Below, piece after piece: positions 1 to 10,430 of a stretch of 64,000 nt of DNA. The translations under genes and the position numbers were made by a program. Position 1 is the stretch's first letter. The number at the start of each line of letters is the position of its first letter. The notes below the pieces were generated by a model. The model saw only the letters and a list, made by a program, of their open reading frames with translations, had not been told where the DNA came from and made no database searches. The DNA lies in NCBI RefSeq assembly GCF_002290085.1, contig NZ_CP023173.1:143501-207500 (forward strand). The letters are read 5' to 3'. This DNA comes from Mesoplasma chauliocola. Its GTDB lineage: Bacteria > Bacillota_I > Bacilli_A > Mycoplasmatales > Mycoplasmataceae.

Positions 1-791
1 TTGAAAGTAAAAAAATAATTAATACAGGCGAACAAATTGAAATTGAATGATTATTAAATGGGGATTCAAGAATGACTTTAAATCCTAGAGTTAGATATAT
101 AATTGATCAATTTAATATTTCAGTTAATAATGGTCAAATTAATGGAACACAAAGTCCAATAAGACTTAAAGCTGTTGATACAAATGATATTGAAGATTAT
201 AAAGCTAAATCAAGAGCTGGCGAATTTGATATTTATGTAAGTGGTTGAGGACCTGACTATACTGATCCATATAACTTCTTACAAACTTTAACTTTTGGTG
301 GAGCATATGATGTTTATACAAAAATGTCTTCAGTTATTTCAAAAGTTAGCGAAAGTGGAGCAGAAATGAATTCAGCATTTTCATCTTATAAAACAGCTTA
401 TGATGAATTAGCTACTGCAACTTTTAAATATGGTGTTATTGCTGAGCAAGCAAGACTTGAAGGAGATTTAACAAAAAGATTAAATCTACTTGGTCAAGCT
501 GAATCAAATGCTTTATATAACTATGGATTAACAACTCCACTATATAATAAAACTCCAATTAAAACTATTATGCTTTCATATATTGATCCTTTCACAAGAT
601 CAAATTATATTGCAGGTAGTTCAAATAATAGATTATTTGGTGTTAAAATGATTGAATCATTATGAACTAAAGAAGAATACTTAGCGGCAGAAAAGCAATT
701 TAACCTTGGTGTTGACGCTGTAGGCCAAAAAGTTGAGTATACAAGACTATATACATATGATCTGACTTCTAATAGTGTAGTTAAAAAATAA
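1..791 (+). CDS. oppA: Oligopeptide ABC transporter substrate-binding protein, C-terminal part
   Basis: Partial at the window edge; the reading frame starts at base 3 and ends with TAA at 789-791. UGA is read as Trp at two places near the start. The segment around base 240, Gly-Trp-Gly-Pro-Asp-Tyr followed by Asp-Pro-Tyr-Asn-Phe, is typical of the C-terminal lobe of family-5 solute-binding proteins (OppA/DppA), which capture peptides outside the membrane for an Opp permease. The N-terminus, including any lipobox, lies outside the window, as would the oppBCDF partners. The family call is fairly safe; peptide specificity cannot be judged. Confidence 0.8.
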
Positions 792-802
792 ACGACTATA
801 AG

Positions 803-830
803 TGTAATAGTATTTGCTATTACATTTTTT
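803..830 (+). terminator. Intrinsic terminator after oppA
   Basis: An 8-bp stem TGTAATAG/CTATTACA with a 6-nt loop is followed by a run of T. It lies 11 bases after the oppA stop and separates it from ftsK. Confidence 0.8.
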
Positions 831-847
831 ATATTTAATAAAATTGG

Positions 848-859
848 TATAATTATAAT
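848..859 (+). promoter_or_regulatory. Tandem -10 elements upstream of ftsK
   Basis: Two adjacent TATAAT hexamers (848-853 and 854-859) lie between the oppA terminator and the ftsK start. No good -35 hexamer is visible at the expected distance, so the call rests on the -10 matches and context. Confidence 0.35.
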
Positions 860-877
860 ATTGCAAAGGGTGAAATA

Positions 878-3742
878 ATGGAAAATAAAAAAGAAGAAAA
901 GTTTTTAGCTAATTACGAATGAAATGAAGAAAAAACAGCAGCTTTTGTTACAACTAAACAAAAAAGAAGAAGTGATTCAATTTCTTGAATGGTTACGGGT
1001 TTGGTTATTTTGTTCATCTCCGTATTTTCATTAGGTAGAATAACTGTTATTGGACAATTTTTTGATGATGTTATTTTCAATTTCTTATTTGGTTGATTTA
1101 AATACTTCATTTATATTATTCTTTTTATTGTTGATTTATGTATATTTTCAGGGATTAGATTTAAATTTAAAAAAAGATTTTTATTAATGGTTATTTCAAC
1201 ATTCATTTTATCTTGTTGATTAATATCTTTAATTTTATTTACACAAATAATAGCATCAGAAAATGAGAAATTAAATAAATTATGACAAAGTGATTTCTTT
1301 GGCCAAATGTTTAGTACATATGCTTCTGAATGATATAACCATTCTATTTTTTCTGGCGAGTATTACACACAAGTAATAGACTATTTCTTAAAAACTGGAG
1401 CTGATGGATATTTTAATTTATATAGTGGTGGAGGATTAACAGGAACTTTATTAGTTGCCTCAACTTCTTATCTATCAATTGTTGGTTCGTATATACTACT
1501 TGTTTTCCTAATGTTTATAAATGGCATGTGAATATTTACAGGTGACCCTTTATTCTTGTTTAAACCTAAAACAAAAAGAAAAGGTAAAGCTTTAAGAATT
1601 TTGACTTTAAAATCAAAAAGAAATCCAAATCCAAAAACAGCAAAGCAAATTATTCAAGAAGCATCAGTGGATTCAAAAGCTGAAAAAAACGGATGAGATT
1701 CAATTAATGTATTTGGAAATGAAGATTTTGATGAGGAACAAGAAATTCAAACTTCAGATTTAACAATTCAATTACCTTCATACGTTAAAAAAGAAGATAA
1801 AGAATTATTAGACCAAATTCAACAAGAAAATAAAATAGAATGTTCCTTACCAGAAGAAGTAATTGAACCTTTTATACAAAGTGAAGCTAAACAAGATTCT
1901 AGGATTCAAGCAAGCAGAAGTTTTAGAGAAGAAGAGCCACTTGACCCTCACCGTCCAAAATTTGTTTCAAGAAGAATAACAGATAACAGCAATCAAGTTC
2001 AAACTGTTGTTAAAAATCCGAATTTAAGACCAATAACACAAAATAGTGAATTAGTTAAACAAGAGCCTAATGTTATTGTTGAACAACAATCAATAACATT
2101 AATTGAAGGAGATGATACTTTCTTTGATGCTATATATGATTCACAACCTGAAAAAGCAAAAAGTGAAACACTACAAGCATTGGATGCTTTAAGCAAATAT
2201 GAGCAAAAATATGATTTACCAAAAGAAGAAGTAATCATTCAGGAAGAACAAATTACTGAAAAAATAGCTACACCTATTGTTGAACCTATTATTCAAGAAC
2301 AACAAGTTTATTTACAACCCGAACCTATTGTTGAAGAAACTGAAATAACTATTAATAAAAATTATAAATTGCCACCAGTAGATGTTTTAGCTGTTATGGA
2401 AAAAGACTACAACAAAGAAAGAGCTAATAAAGAAAATGCAGCCTTAAAGGCTTTAGCTATTGACGAAACTTTTAGCCAATTTGGAGTTAAAGCAAAAGTA
2501 ATAAATTCAATAATTGGGCCAAGTGTTATGAAATTTGAAATTCAAGCTGAACCAGGGGTTAAGGTAAATAGCATAACTAATTTGGAAAATGATTTAAAAC
2601 TTGCTTTAGCTACTCAAAACATGCGTTTAGAAGCGCCAATCCCAGGTAAAAATTTAATTGGAATTGAATTGGCTAATGCAAGTTCAGAAATGGTTTCAAT
2701 GCGTGAAATTATTGAATCAATCCCAAAAGAACAAGATAATGAAAAATTGTTATTTGTATTGGGTAAAAATGTTTTAGGTGAGCCTTTAACTGCTCAATTA
2801 AATAAAATGCCACATTTACTTGTTGCTGGTTCAACTGGATCAGGTAAGTCAGTTATGATTAATGCATTGATTTGTTCAATTTTGTTAAGAGCTAAACCAA
2901 ATGAAGTTAAATTCTTAATGATTGACCCTAAAAAAGTTGAGCTTTCAGTTTATTCAAGAATTCCTCACATGTTAGCACCCGTTATTTCAGATATGAAACA
3001 AGCAGCTAATGCTCTAAAAATGGTAGTTGCTGAAATGGAAAGACGTTATGAACTATTTATGGATCTTGGTGTTAGAAACATTGACGGATATAATAGAAAA
3101 GTTTCAGGTTCTAAAAAAATGCCTTTCCAGGTTATTATTATTGATGAACTTGCTGATTTAATGATGACAGGTGATAAAAAACAAGTAGAAGAATCAATTA
3201 TGAGAATTACTCAAATGGCTCGTGCAGCAGGTATTCATTTAATTGTAGCTACACAAAGACCTTCAACAGATGTTATTACTGGAACAATTAAAACTAATAT
3301 TCCAACTAGAATTGCATTTGCTGTAACAACAGGAATTGACTCAAGAACAATTTTAGATTCAATAGGTGCTGAAAACTTATTAGGTCGCGGTGATATGTTA
3401 TTTATGCCTCCAGGTGGTGGAGACTTAATGAGAGCACAAGGAGCTTACTTAAGTGACGAGGAAATTGAAGAAATTGTTGATTTCACAATTGCTCAACAAC
3501 AAGCAATGTATGCTGAAGCATTTGATCAAGAAAATTTAAAATCTGTAGGAACAACTGATGAATTATATTCATTGGTAAAAGAATTTGTAATTGAAAAACA
3601 AGATGCTTCGTCTTCATCTATAAAAGGTAAATTTAGAATTGCTGATGCTAGAGCCACAAATATTTTAAATCAACTAGAAGATGAGGGTATTGTTGGACCT
3701 AAAAATGGTTCAAGACCAAGAGAAGTTTTAGTTAAAAAGTAA
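878..3742 (+). CDS. ftsK: DNA translocase FtsK/SpoIIIE
   Basis: 954 residues; ATG at 878 preceded by AAAGGG. The N-terminal ~210 residues hold about four hydrophobic membrane segments. A long charged linker follows to about residue 500, then the alpha/beta motor. Walker A (GSTGSGKS) is near residues 651-658 and Walker B (IIIDE) near 753-757. The last ~60 residues form a winged-helix gamma domain that in this family reads KOPS-like DNA signals. FtsK pumps chromosome ends through the division septum. TGA codes Trp at several places in the membrane part, so a standard-code reading would see only the last 520 residues. It forms a single-gene unit with its own terminator. Confidence 0.95.
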
Positions 3743-3775
3743 AAGACCCTTTTAATTAGGGTTTTTATTTTTTAA
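3743..3775 (+). terminator. Intrinsic terminator after ftsK
   Basis: The stem ACCCT/AGGGT (3746-3750 and 3758-3762), extendable by A-T and G-T pairs, has a 7-nt loop and is followed by T-rich sequence, immediately after the ftsK stop. Confidence 0.75.
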
Positions 3776-3797
3776 AATAATAGAAAAGGGTGAAAAT

Positions 3798-5564
3798 ATG
3801 GATTTAAAAACTAAAGTAAGTAATTTACCAAATAAACCAGGCTGTTATTTATATTTAAATAAAGATAAACATATAATTTATGTGGGTAAAGCTAAAAATC
3901 TTAAAAAAAGAGTTTCTTCATATTTTGACCGAGCCCAAAATCTTAAAACAACAAGATTGGTTAGAGAGATAGTCGATTTAGAATACTTTGTTGTTTCCAA
4001 TGAAAAAGAGTCATTGTTATTAGAAGAAAATTTAATTAAAAAATATAGACCAAAATATAACGTTTTATTAAATGATGACAAAGCATATCCATACATAATT
4101 ATTACAAATGAAAAAAATCCAACTTATAGATATGTTAGAAAGTTAGATAAGAAAGCATTAAGAAGTTTTGGTCCATTGCCAATAGGATCTAATGCAAGAG
4201 AAACTTTAATTACACTACAAAGACTTTTTCCTCTTAGAAGATGTAAAGGAGATTTAAAAAATCCTTGCTTGCATTATTTTATTGGTCAATGCAGTGGGGC
4301 ATGTTTTAAAGAAGTGGACAAAGAATATTATCAAGAACAAATTAAAAGAGTGGATAATTTTTTTAAGGGTAATATAAATGAAGTAAAAAACATTTTGACT
4401 ACTCAAATGAAAAAAGCTGCTGAAAATTTACAATTTGAAGAAGCTCAAAGAATAAAAGAACAAATTATTAGTTTGGATTTTGCAACTACAAAGCAAAATG
4501 TTGAATTCAAAAGTCAAACAGATGTTGACGTAATAAGTTATTTTATAGAGGATGAAAAAATTGCAATAGTAAATTTATTTTATAGAGCAGGTAAATTATT
4601 ATTTAAAGATGAACATACTCAATTATATTTTGAACAAGACATTACTGATTTAATTGACTCATTCATGAACCAAATATATGATAAAAATATTTTGCCAAAT
4701 AAAATAATTGTTGATAAAGAAATTGAATTATTTGATTTAAATGATAAGTATAAAAAGATAACTACACATCCGATTAAAGAAGATGAAAAAATAATTTATC
4801 AAATAGCTTTAGAAAATGCAAAAGAAACTATTAGAAAATCAAAAATTTCAACAACAACAAATGTGGGAAATGAAAATGAAATATTAAGTGAATTACAAGT
4901 ACTTGCTAAATTGAACAAAGAACCATATAGAATAGAAATGTTTGATATCTCAAATATAGGAAATGAATTTATTGTTGGCAGTTGTATTGTTTATATAAAT
5001 GGGAAACCTGTGAGAAATGAATTTAGAAAATATAACATTGAAAGTAAATTTACTTCAGATTATGATCGAATGAAGGAAATGCTATATAGAAGATTTCAAA
5101 AAGCTTTAATGGAAAAAAGGATGCTTCCAGATTTAATTATTATGGATGGTGGAATTATTCAAATTCATGCGGCAAAAGAGATATGTTCAGCCTTAGCGTT
5201 GAATCAGATTCAAATTATAGGGTTAGTGAAAGATGAATATCATAGAACTTCAATGATGTTAGATGTTAATGAGCAACAAGTAGAAATTAAAAAATACCCA
5301 AAATTATTTAATTGATTAAGTAGTCTTCAAATTAGAGTTGATGAATATGCAAAATCAGGATTTAGAAAAAAGCAAAATAACTCATTTTTAAAATCAGAGC
5401 TTGAACAAGTAGAAAGTTTAGGAAAAAAAAGAATTCAAGATTTATTTAAACAATATAATACAATAAGTGAAATTGAAGCAGCAAGTGATGAAGCATTATT
5501 TAAAATATTGAAAAATAAAAATGCACTTGATAACCTTAAAAACTATTTAAAGAATAGAAAATAG
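3798..5564 (+). CDS. uvrC: Excinuclease ABC subunit C
   Basis: 588 residues, close to the usual UvrC length. ATG at 3798 follows an AAAGGGTG ribosome site. The order is an N-terminal GIY-YIG nuclease (Gly-Cys-Tyr-Leu-Tyr ... Ile-Tyr-Val-Gly-Lys), a UVR coiled-coil motif near residues 202-225 that contacts UvrB, an RNase H-like 5' nuclease half with a Met-Asp-Gly-Gly segment, and a C-terminal helix-hairpin-helix-like stretch (Leu-Gly-Lys-Lys-Arg-Ile). An in-frame TGA near 5313 is Trp, so the C-terminal 80 residues belong to the same protein. UvrC makes both incisions in nucleotide excision repair. uvrA and uvrB are not in this window. Confidence 0.95.
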
Positions 5565-5621
5565 ATACAATTATTTAACAAATATTATATAATTAAAAAG
5601 TTAATAAATTAGGAGAAAAAC

Positions 5622-6092
5622 ATGGCAAAAGAAATTATTTTAACTCAAGAAGGAATTGAGGAACTAAAGCACGAATTAAAACATTTATTAGAAGTAGTTC
5701 GTCCACAAGTTATTGAAGAATTAGTTGAAGCACGTAATCAAGGAGACTTAAGTGAAAATGCTGACTATGATGCTGCACGTAATCGCCAAGCAGAAGTTGA
5801 AGCAAGAATTAAAGAACTTGAAACAATGATTAGCAAGGCTAAATTAATTGAAAATTCTTCAGCTACTGATGGTGCAATTAAAGTTGGATCAAAAGTAAAA
5901 TTCATCATGTTAAATACTAAAACAGAAAGAGAAGTTAAAATTGTAGGAGCTGTAGAGGCAGATCCTTTTAAAGGTTTAATTTCTAATGAATCTCCAATTG
6001 CAAAAGCAATTATGGGTAAAAAAGTTGGAGAATCTGTAGAAGTAAAAGATATAAACAATCCTTACTCAATTCAAATTAAAGAAGTTAATTAA
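5622..6092 (+). CDS. greA: Transcription elongation factor GreA
   Basis: 156 residues, full length. ATG at 5622 is preceded by AGGAG. The N-terminal coiled coil carries the acidic tip motif Leu-Ser-Glu-Asn-Ala-Asp-Tyr, which enters the RNA polymerase secondary channel and stimulates cleavage of backtracked transcripts. The C-terminal FKBP-like domain follows. A TATAAT at 5588-5593 suggests its own promoter, although the -35 region is poor. The gene ends in a strong terminator. Confidence 0.95.
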   Translation: MAKEIILTQEGIEELKHELKHLLEVVRPQVIEELVEARNQGDLSENADYDAARNRQAEVEARIKELETMISKAKLIENSSATDGAIKVGSKVKFIMLNTKTEREVKIVGAVEADPFKGLISNESPIAKAIMGKKVGESVEVKDINNPYSIQIKEVN

Positions 6093-6093
6093 T

Positions 6094-6120
6094 AAATTAC
6101 CCTTTTGGGTAATTTTGTTT
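6094..6120 (+). terminator. Intrinsic terminator after greA
   Basis: A 9-bp perfect stem (AAATTACCC with GGGTAATTT), TTTT loop, then a T-rich tail, starting 2 bases after the greA stop. Confidence 0.85.
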
Positions 6121-6132
6121 TAAAGGAGTTAT

Positions 6133-7005
6133 ATGCGAAATCAATCGACATTTAAAAATAATAAACCAACTGTATACTTGGTAGGCACACCTATTGGTAA
6201 TTTAGAAGATATTAGTTTTAGAGCTTTAGAAGTATTAAAGAAAGTAGATGTCATTTGTTGTGAGGACACAAGAACAAGTCAAACTTTTTTGCAGAAATAT
6301 CAAATAAGTAAAAAGCTAATATCATTGCACAAGTTCAATGAAACTGATAGAGTAAAAGAATTAAGTTTACTTTTAAAAGATAATCAAGACATTGCTATAG
6401 TAAGCGATGCTGGATGTCCAGCTATTAGCGATCCAGGTGCAACATTTATAAACAAAATTTTACAAGCAACTGATTGCAATGTGACTAGTGTAAATGTAGG
6501 TCCAGCATATATTCATGCAATAGTTGCAAGTGGTTATCGAGCTAAAGAAAATTACTTTTATGGTTTTTTAGAACATAAAAGTGGAAATTCAAAAATGAAT
6601 GAACTAAAAGATTTGTTAGGGAAAAATAGCAAAGCGATAATAAGTTTTTATGAATCAGTCCATAGAATACAAGATACAGTAGAAAAATTAAGTACTATTC
6701 TTAATGCAGAACAAAGTGTACTAATTGGGAGAGAATTAACAAAACTAAATGAGCAATTTATGCAAGGCCCTATATCTGAATTAAATCAATTTGTACAAAG
6801 CGAAGAATTTATTTTAAAAGGCGAATTTGTAATAGTAATTGATTCACAAATAGTTGAAAACACATTTGTAACCAATGAGAAAATAGTTAAGTTAATTGAA
6901 GAACAAATTAAACAAGGATATAAATTAAAACAAGCATGTGAAATTATTGGAGCAAAAGTTAATAAATCAAAAAATGAGGTTTATCAAATATTTATTAAAA
7001 AGTAG
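6133..7005 (+). CDS. rsmI: 16S rRNA (cytidine-1402-2'-O)-methyltransferase
   Basis: 290 residues; ATG at 6133 after AAAGGAG. The N-terminus has the SAM-binding tetrapyrrole-methylase fold signatures Val-Gly-Thr-Pro-Ile-Gly-Asn-Leu-Glu-Asp and, near residue 40, Cys-Glu-Asp-Thr-Arg. Further on come Ser-Asp-Ala-Gly-Cys-Pro and Phe-Tyr-Glu-Ser-Val-His-Arg. These are the hallmarks of RsmI, which 2'-O-methylates C1402 of 16S rRNA in the decoding centre. The start lies only 13 bases past the greA terminator, so it may depend on read-through or an unseen promoter. Confidence 0.93.
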   Translation: MRNQSTFKNNKPTVYLVGTPIGNLEDISFRALEVLKKVDVICCEDTRTSQTFLQKYQISKKLISLHKFNETDRVKELSLLLKDNQDIAIVSDAGCPAISDPGATFINKILQATDCNVTSVNVGPAYIHAIVASGYRAKENYFYGFLEHKSGNSKMNELKDLLGKNSKAIISFYESVHRIQDTVEKLSTILNAEQSVLIGRELTKLNEQFMQGPISELNQFVQSEEFILKGEFVIVIDSQIVENTFVTNEKIVKLIEEQIKQGYKLKQACEIIGAKVNKSKNEVYQIFIKK

Positions 7006-7013
7006 AATTTTAA

Positions 7014-7042
7014 TTGACAAATCAAGGTAATTTTTAGATAAT
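7014..7042 (+). promoter_or_regulatory. Promoter for tRNA-His
   Basis: TTGACA (7014-7019), a 17-bp spacer and GATAAT (7037-7042) make one of the best sigma-A matches in the window, placed 18 bases before the mature tRNA 5' end. Confidence 0.8.
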
Positions 7043-7060
7043 AAAAACGTTATCTTTTAT

Positions 7061-7137
7061 GGCGCCGGTGGTGAAGTGGTTAACACATCAGGTTGTGGCT
7101 CTGACATTCGCGGGTTCAATTCCCGTTCGGCGCCCCA
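7061..7137 (+). tRNA. tRNA-His (GUG)
   Basis: The 77-nt cloverleaf folds cleanly: acceptor GCGCCGG/TCGGCGC, D arm, anticodon loop TTGTGGC with anticodon GTG, and T arm GCGGG/CCCGT with TTCAATT loop. An extra G at -1 (7061) pairs with C73, the histidine identity element recognised by HisRS. CCA is encoded (7135-7137). It has its own promoter and terminator. Confidence 0.97.
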
Positions 7138-7151
7138 TTAAGAAAAAAAAC

Positions 7152-7180
7152 AAAGCAGGTTTAACACCTGCTTTTTTATT
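7152..7180. terminator. Bidirectional terminator between tRNA-His and the rhodanese gene
   Basis: A 9-bp stem AAAGCAGGT/ACCTGCTTT with loop TTAAC is flanked by T-rich sequence on the right and A-rich sequence on the left. It can therefore terminate both the tRNA (plus) and the minus-strand gene ending at 7184. Confidence 0.85.
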
Positions 7181-7183
7181 TTT

Positions 7184-7483
7184 TTAATTTAAACCAAACA
7201 AGCCACCTAAAAGAACAAAAGTATTAACATAGCCTTTTTGTCTATAAGTTTTAGCAGTTAAACCACTTCTTGAACCATAATTGCAAACAATTATCAATTT
7301 CTCATTTTTGTCTGGAAAAAATTGCTCAGCTTTTTGAATTATTCCTGGATAAGGTATATTTATTGCGTCAGGGTGACTCAAGCCAGTCATTTTATCTTCA
7401 TGCTTTCCACGAACATCAATAATTTTATATCCTTGCTGTAGTAATATATAAAATTTATTTTTATTAATTTCGTAATTATTCAT
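7184..7483 (-). CDS. Single-domain rhodanese-like protein
   Basis: 99 residues, a lone rhodanese domain. The active-site loop Val-Cys-Asn-Tyr-Gly-Ser-Arg-Ser is near residue 66, with Cys as the persulfide-forming residue. The N-terminal Ile-Asp-Val-Arg-Gly and Ile-Pro-Tyr-Pro motifs also match the fold. Such small cytoplasmic proteins move sulfane sulfur, for example for tRNA thiolation; the partner here is unknown. AAGGTGG precedes the ATG on the minus strand. It is divergent from rpiB, with 73 bases between them for both promoters. Confidence 0.8.
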   Translation of the reverse strand: MNNYEINKNKFYILLQQGYKIIDVRGKHEDKMTGLSHPDAINIPYPGIIQKAEQFFPDKNEKLIIVCNYGSRSGLTAKTYRQKGYVNTFVLLGGLFGLN

Positions 7484-7556
7484 ATTTCCACCTTCTTATA
7501 TAATCATTATCTCACTTAATAAGTTAAAATTATAAAAAGAAATATGTGGAGGTTTT

Positions 7557-7997
7557 ATGGGAAAAATATTTATAGCAAATGATCACACAGCAATTGAAAT
7601 GAAAAATGCAATTAAAAATCATTTAATAAGCAAAGGATATGAAGTGGTTGATTTAGGGAATAATGATGGTCAATCATGTAATTATGCAAATATTGGAATT
7701 ACTTTGGCTGAAGCTGTTGTTGCAGAAAAAGATAGTAAAGGTATAGCTTTATGTGGTACTGGAATTGGTATTAGCATTGCTGCTAATAAAGTTCAAGGAG
7801 CAAGAGCAGGTCTTGTTTATGAAGTTCAAACTGCAGAATTAACAAGACAACATAATAATGCTAATATTTTAGCAACAGGGGCAAGATTAATAGCAAGTGA
7901 AAAAGCAATATTGTTAGTTGATACTTTTTTAAATACAAAATTTGAAGGTGGAAGACATCAGGAAAGAGTAGGTACATTGGATGAATACAATAAATAA
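7557..7997 (+). CDS. rpiB: Ribose-5-phosphate isomerase B (RpiB/LacAB family)
   Basis: 146 residues. The N-terminal Ala-Asn-Asp-His is the family phosphate/ring-opening motif, and Cys-Gly-Thr-Gly-Ile-Gly carries the catalytic Cys. RpiB interconverts ribose-5-P and ribulose-5-P, linking nucleoside-derived pentose to glycolysis. ATG at 7557 follows GGAGG. Its end overlaps the glyA start by 17 bases, implying translational coupling. LacA/LacB galactose-6-P isomerase subunits share the fold, but no lac genes are nearby, so RpiB is preferred. Confidence 0.85.
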   Translation: MGKIFIANDHTAIEMKNAIKNHLISKGYEVVDLGNNDGQSCNYANIGITLAEAVVAEKDSKGIALCGTGIGISIAANKVQGARAGLVYEVQTAELTRQHNNANILATGARLIASEKAILLVDTFLNTKFEGGRHQERVGTLDEYNK

Positions 7998-9219
7998 AAG
8001 CATTTTAGAATTTTTAAATAAGGAACTTGAAAGACAACAAAATCATATTGAATTAATAGCTAGTGAAAACTATGTTAGTGATGCTGTTTTGCAATTATCA
8101 GGAAGTATATTAACTAATAAGTATGCAGAAGGATATCCAGGTAAAAGATATTATGGTGGATGTGAGTTTGTTGATGAAATTGAAAAACAAGGTATTGAAT
8201 TAGCTAAAAAAATATTTAATGCAGGTCATGCAAATCTTCAACCTCATTCAGGTAGTCAAGCTAATGAAGCAGTTTATAGAGCCTTACTACAAAATGGAGA
8301 TAAGATTGTTTCAATGAGTTTAGATGCAGGTGGGCATTTAACACATGGTTATCCAATCAATTTTTCAGGAAATAATTATGATTTTAAATTCTATGGAGTT
8401 AATAAGGAAACAGAAGAGATTGATTTTGAAGAAGTAAGAAAAATTGTTTTAGAGCATAAGCCAAAATTAATTGTTGCTGGAGCAAGTGCTTACTCAAGAA
8501 TTATTGATTTTAAAAAATTTAAAGAGATAGCAGATGAAGTTGGAGCTTTATTAATGGTTGATATGGCACATATTGCTGGTCTAGTAGCTGGTGGTGTACA
8601 TCCAAATCCAATGGAATATGCAGATGTTGTGACTACAACAACTCACAAAACTTTAAGAGGTGCACGTGGAGGGATGATTTTATCAAAAGCTGAGTTTGCT
8701 AAAAAAATTGATTCAGCAGTTTTCCCAGGAACACAAGGTGGACCTTTAGAAAATCAAATTGCTGGTAAAGTTCAAGCTTTATATGAAGCAGACACTCCAG
8801 AATTTAAAGTATATGCAAAACAAGTAGTTGAGAACTCAAAAGCATTTGCTACTGCATTGTCAGAAAACGGAATGAGATTAATAGCAAATGGAACTGACAA
8901 TCATTTAATTAATTTAGATGTTAAAAATACATTAAATGTATCAGGAAAAGATGCAGAAAAAATTTTAGAAAGCATAGGAATTGTTTCAAATAAAAATATG
9001 ATACCTTTTGATCAAGAAAAACCTTTTGTAACAAGTGGTATAAGAGTTGGAACAGCTGCTATGACAACGCGTGGATTTAAAGAAAAAGAATTCATTGAGG
9101 TTGCAAGAATAATAGCTAGTGCTTTAAAAAATCAATCTGAAAATAATTTAACTAGTCTTGCAAAAGAAGTACAAAGTTTATGCAAGGCATTCCCAATTTA
9201 TGAGCATTTATCATATTAA
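7981..9219 (+). CDS. glyA: Serine hydroxymethyltransferase
   Basis: 412 residues, full length for SHMT. Clear motifs are Ile-Ala-Ser-Glu-Asn-Tyr near the start, Tyr-Pro-Gly-Lys-Arg-Tyr-Tyr-Gly, and the PLP-lysine segment [10 protein letters not shown]. It converts serine and tetrahydrofolate to glycine and methylene-THF in the cytoplasm, feeding one-carbon units to dTMP synthesis. It starts inside the rpiB 3' end, with an AGGAAAGAG-like ribosome site within rpiB. Confidence 0.96.
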   Translation: MNTINKSILEFLNKELERQQNHIELIASENYVSDAVLQLSGSILTNKYAEGYPGKRYYGGCEFVDEIEKQGIELAKKIFNAGHANLQPHSGSQANEAVYRALLQNGDKIVSMSLDAGGHLTHGYPINFSGNNYDFKFYGVNKETEEIDFEEVRKIVLEHKPKLIVAGASAYSRIIDFKKFKEIADEVGALLMVDMAHIAGLVAGGVHPNPMEYADVVTTTTHKTLRGARGGMILSKAEFAKKIDSAVFPGTQGGPLENQIAGKVQALYEADTPEFKVYAKQVVENSKAFATALSENGMRLIANGTDNHLINLDVKNTLNVSGKDAEKILESIGIVSNKNMIPFDQEKPFVTSGIRVGTAAMTTRGFKEKEFIEVARIIASALKNQSENNLTSLAKEVQSLCKAFPIYEHLSY

Positions 9220-9264
9220 TACTTTATAATATTAATAATTTGGACAATTAGGGGGAATATGAAT

Positions 9265-9888
9265 ATGGCATTTACAGAAATTAAACATCCTTTGATAATT
9301 GATAAATTATCAAGAATGCGTAGAATAGAAACATCATCAAAAGACTTTAGAGAAAATCTAAATGAGATAGCTCAATTAATGGTTTATGAAACATTTAGAG
9401 ATTTAGAATTGACACCAATTGAAATTGAAACACCAATGACAAAAACAATAGGTTATACAATTGATAAGCCTATTGTATTAGTTCCTATATTAAGAGCGGG
9501 AATTGGTATGCTAGATGGAATTCAAAAGTTAATTCCAACATCAAGAGTAGCTCACATTGGTTTATATAGAGATGAAGAAACATTAGAAATTCATCAATAT
9601 TTCGCTAAGAAAACTGAAAGCATTGCTGAAAGTTATGTGATTATTGTAGACCCAATGTTAGCAACTGGAGGAAGCGCAATAAAGGCAATTGATATTGTAA
9701 AAGAATGAGGAGTAAAACACATTAAGTTTGTTTGCTTAGTGGCTGTTGAACCAGGTATTACTAATGTTTTAACAAAACACCCTGATGTAGAAATATATGC
9801 AGCATCAAAAGATGAAAAGTTAAATGAAAATGGATACATTATTCCAGGTCTAGGAGATGCTGGAGATAGAATCTTCGGTACAAAATAA
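9265..9888 (+). CDS. upp: Uracil phosphoribosyltransferase
   Basis: 207 residues from the ATG at 9265. A second ATG lies 6 bases upstream at 9259, only 3 bases after the AGGGGG site; 9265 gives 9-base spacing and the family-typical start Met-Ala-Phe-Thr-Glu. The PRPP-binding loop [10 protein letters not shown] is present. One in-frame TGA (9706) is Trp. The C-terminal Gly-Asp-Ala-Gly-Asp-Arg uracil-binding segment is intact. The enzyme makes UMP from uracil and PRPP (pyrimidine salvage). A terminator separates it from the atp operon. Confidence 0.95.
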
Positions 9889-9910
9889 ATTAGAAATTTT
9901 ATTTTAAACT

Positions 9911-9935
9911 AACTCCTTAAAATGGAGTTTTTTTA
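9911..9935 (+). terminator. Intrinsic terminator after upp
   Basis: The stem AACTCC/GGAGTT with a 7-nt loop is followed by seven T. Confidence 0.8.
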
Positions 9936-9949
9936 CTTTTTCATTTTCT

Positions 9950-9978
9950 TTTACATTTTATTTTTATAGGAGTAGAAT
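9950..9978 (+). promoter_or_regulatory. Promoter of the ATP synthase operon
   Basis: TTTACA (9950-9955), 17-bp spacer, TAGAAT (9973-9978). It lies between the upp terminator and the first atp gene. The predicted start near 9985 leaves a short leader with AAGGAG at 9998-10003. Confidence 0.65.
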
Positions 9979-10013
9979 ATTAAAGAACGTAGTAGGCAAG
10001 GAGAACTACTTAT

Positions 10014-10409
10014 ATGGAATTAAAAAGTATATATAAAAATTGGTTTAAAACTAAGCCACTGTCAATTGTAATAATGATCGCATTTTTAACGGGAGTAACA
10101 ATGATTTTGTTATTCGCGTTAAAAATTATTAATTATAGTTGACTAACAGGTTGAGTTTTAGGAATTACCTCGTTTTTATTTGGTATTTTTATTAGTAAAA
10201 AAGCTGTTAAGCTTTTGTTGGAAAATGAAAATCACTTTTTATTTTACTTTTTCTTTTTATTAAGATTAGGTATCTATGCTACTCCGTTATTTATTGCTTT
10301 TTTTAATAACAATGTTATTTTTGATTATTGCGGTGTTTTAATTGGTCTTAGTCCAATTCTACTATTACCTTTTATAAATCACAAAATACAAAATATAAAT
10401 GTTTATTAA
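10014..10409 (+). CDS. AtpI-like small membrane protein of the atp operon
   Basis: 131 residues; ATG at 10014, ten bases after AAGGAG. The protein is very hydrophobic, with about four membrane segments, and has two TGA-encoded Trp near residue 45. Its position directly before atpB is that of atpI (or the MG406-type gene) in other Mollicutes, a proposed helper of c-ring assembly or Mg handling. Sequence alone is too divergent for me to prove homology, so the name rests on topology and position. Confidence 0.65.
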
Positions 10410-10430
10410 AAATTTTAAGGAGGGTTCAAA

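Noticed and set aside
9259..9264. ATG 9259 as the upp start
   Set aside because: Only 3 bases from AGGGGG; ATG 9265 has normal spacing and the family-typical N-terminus.
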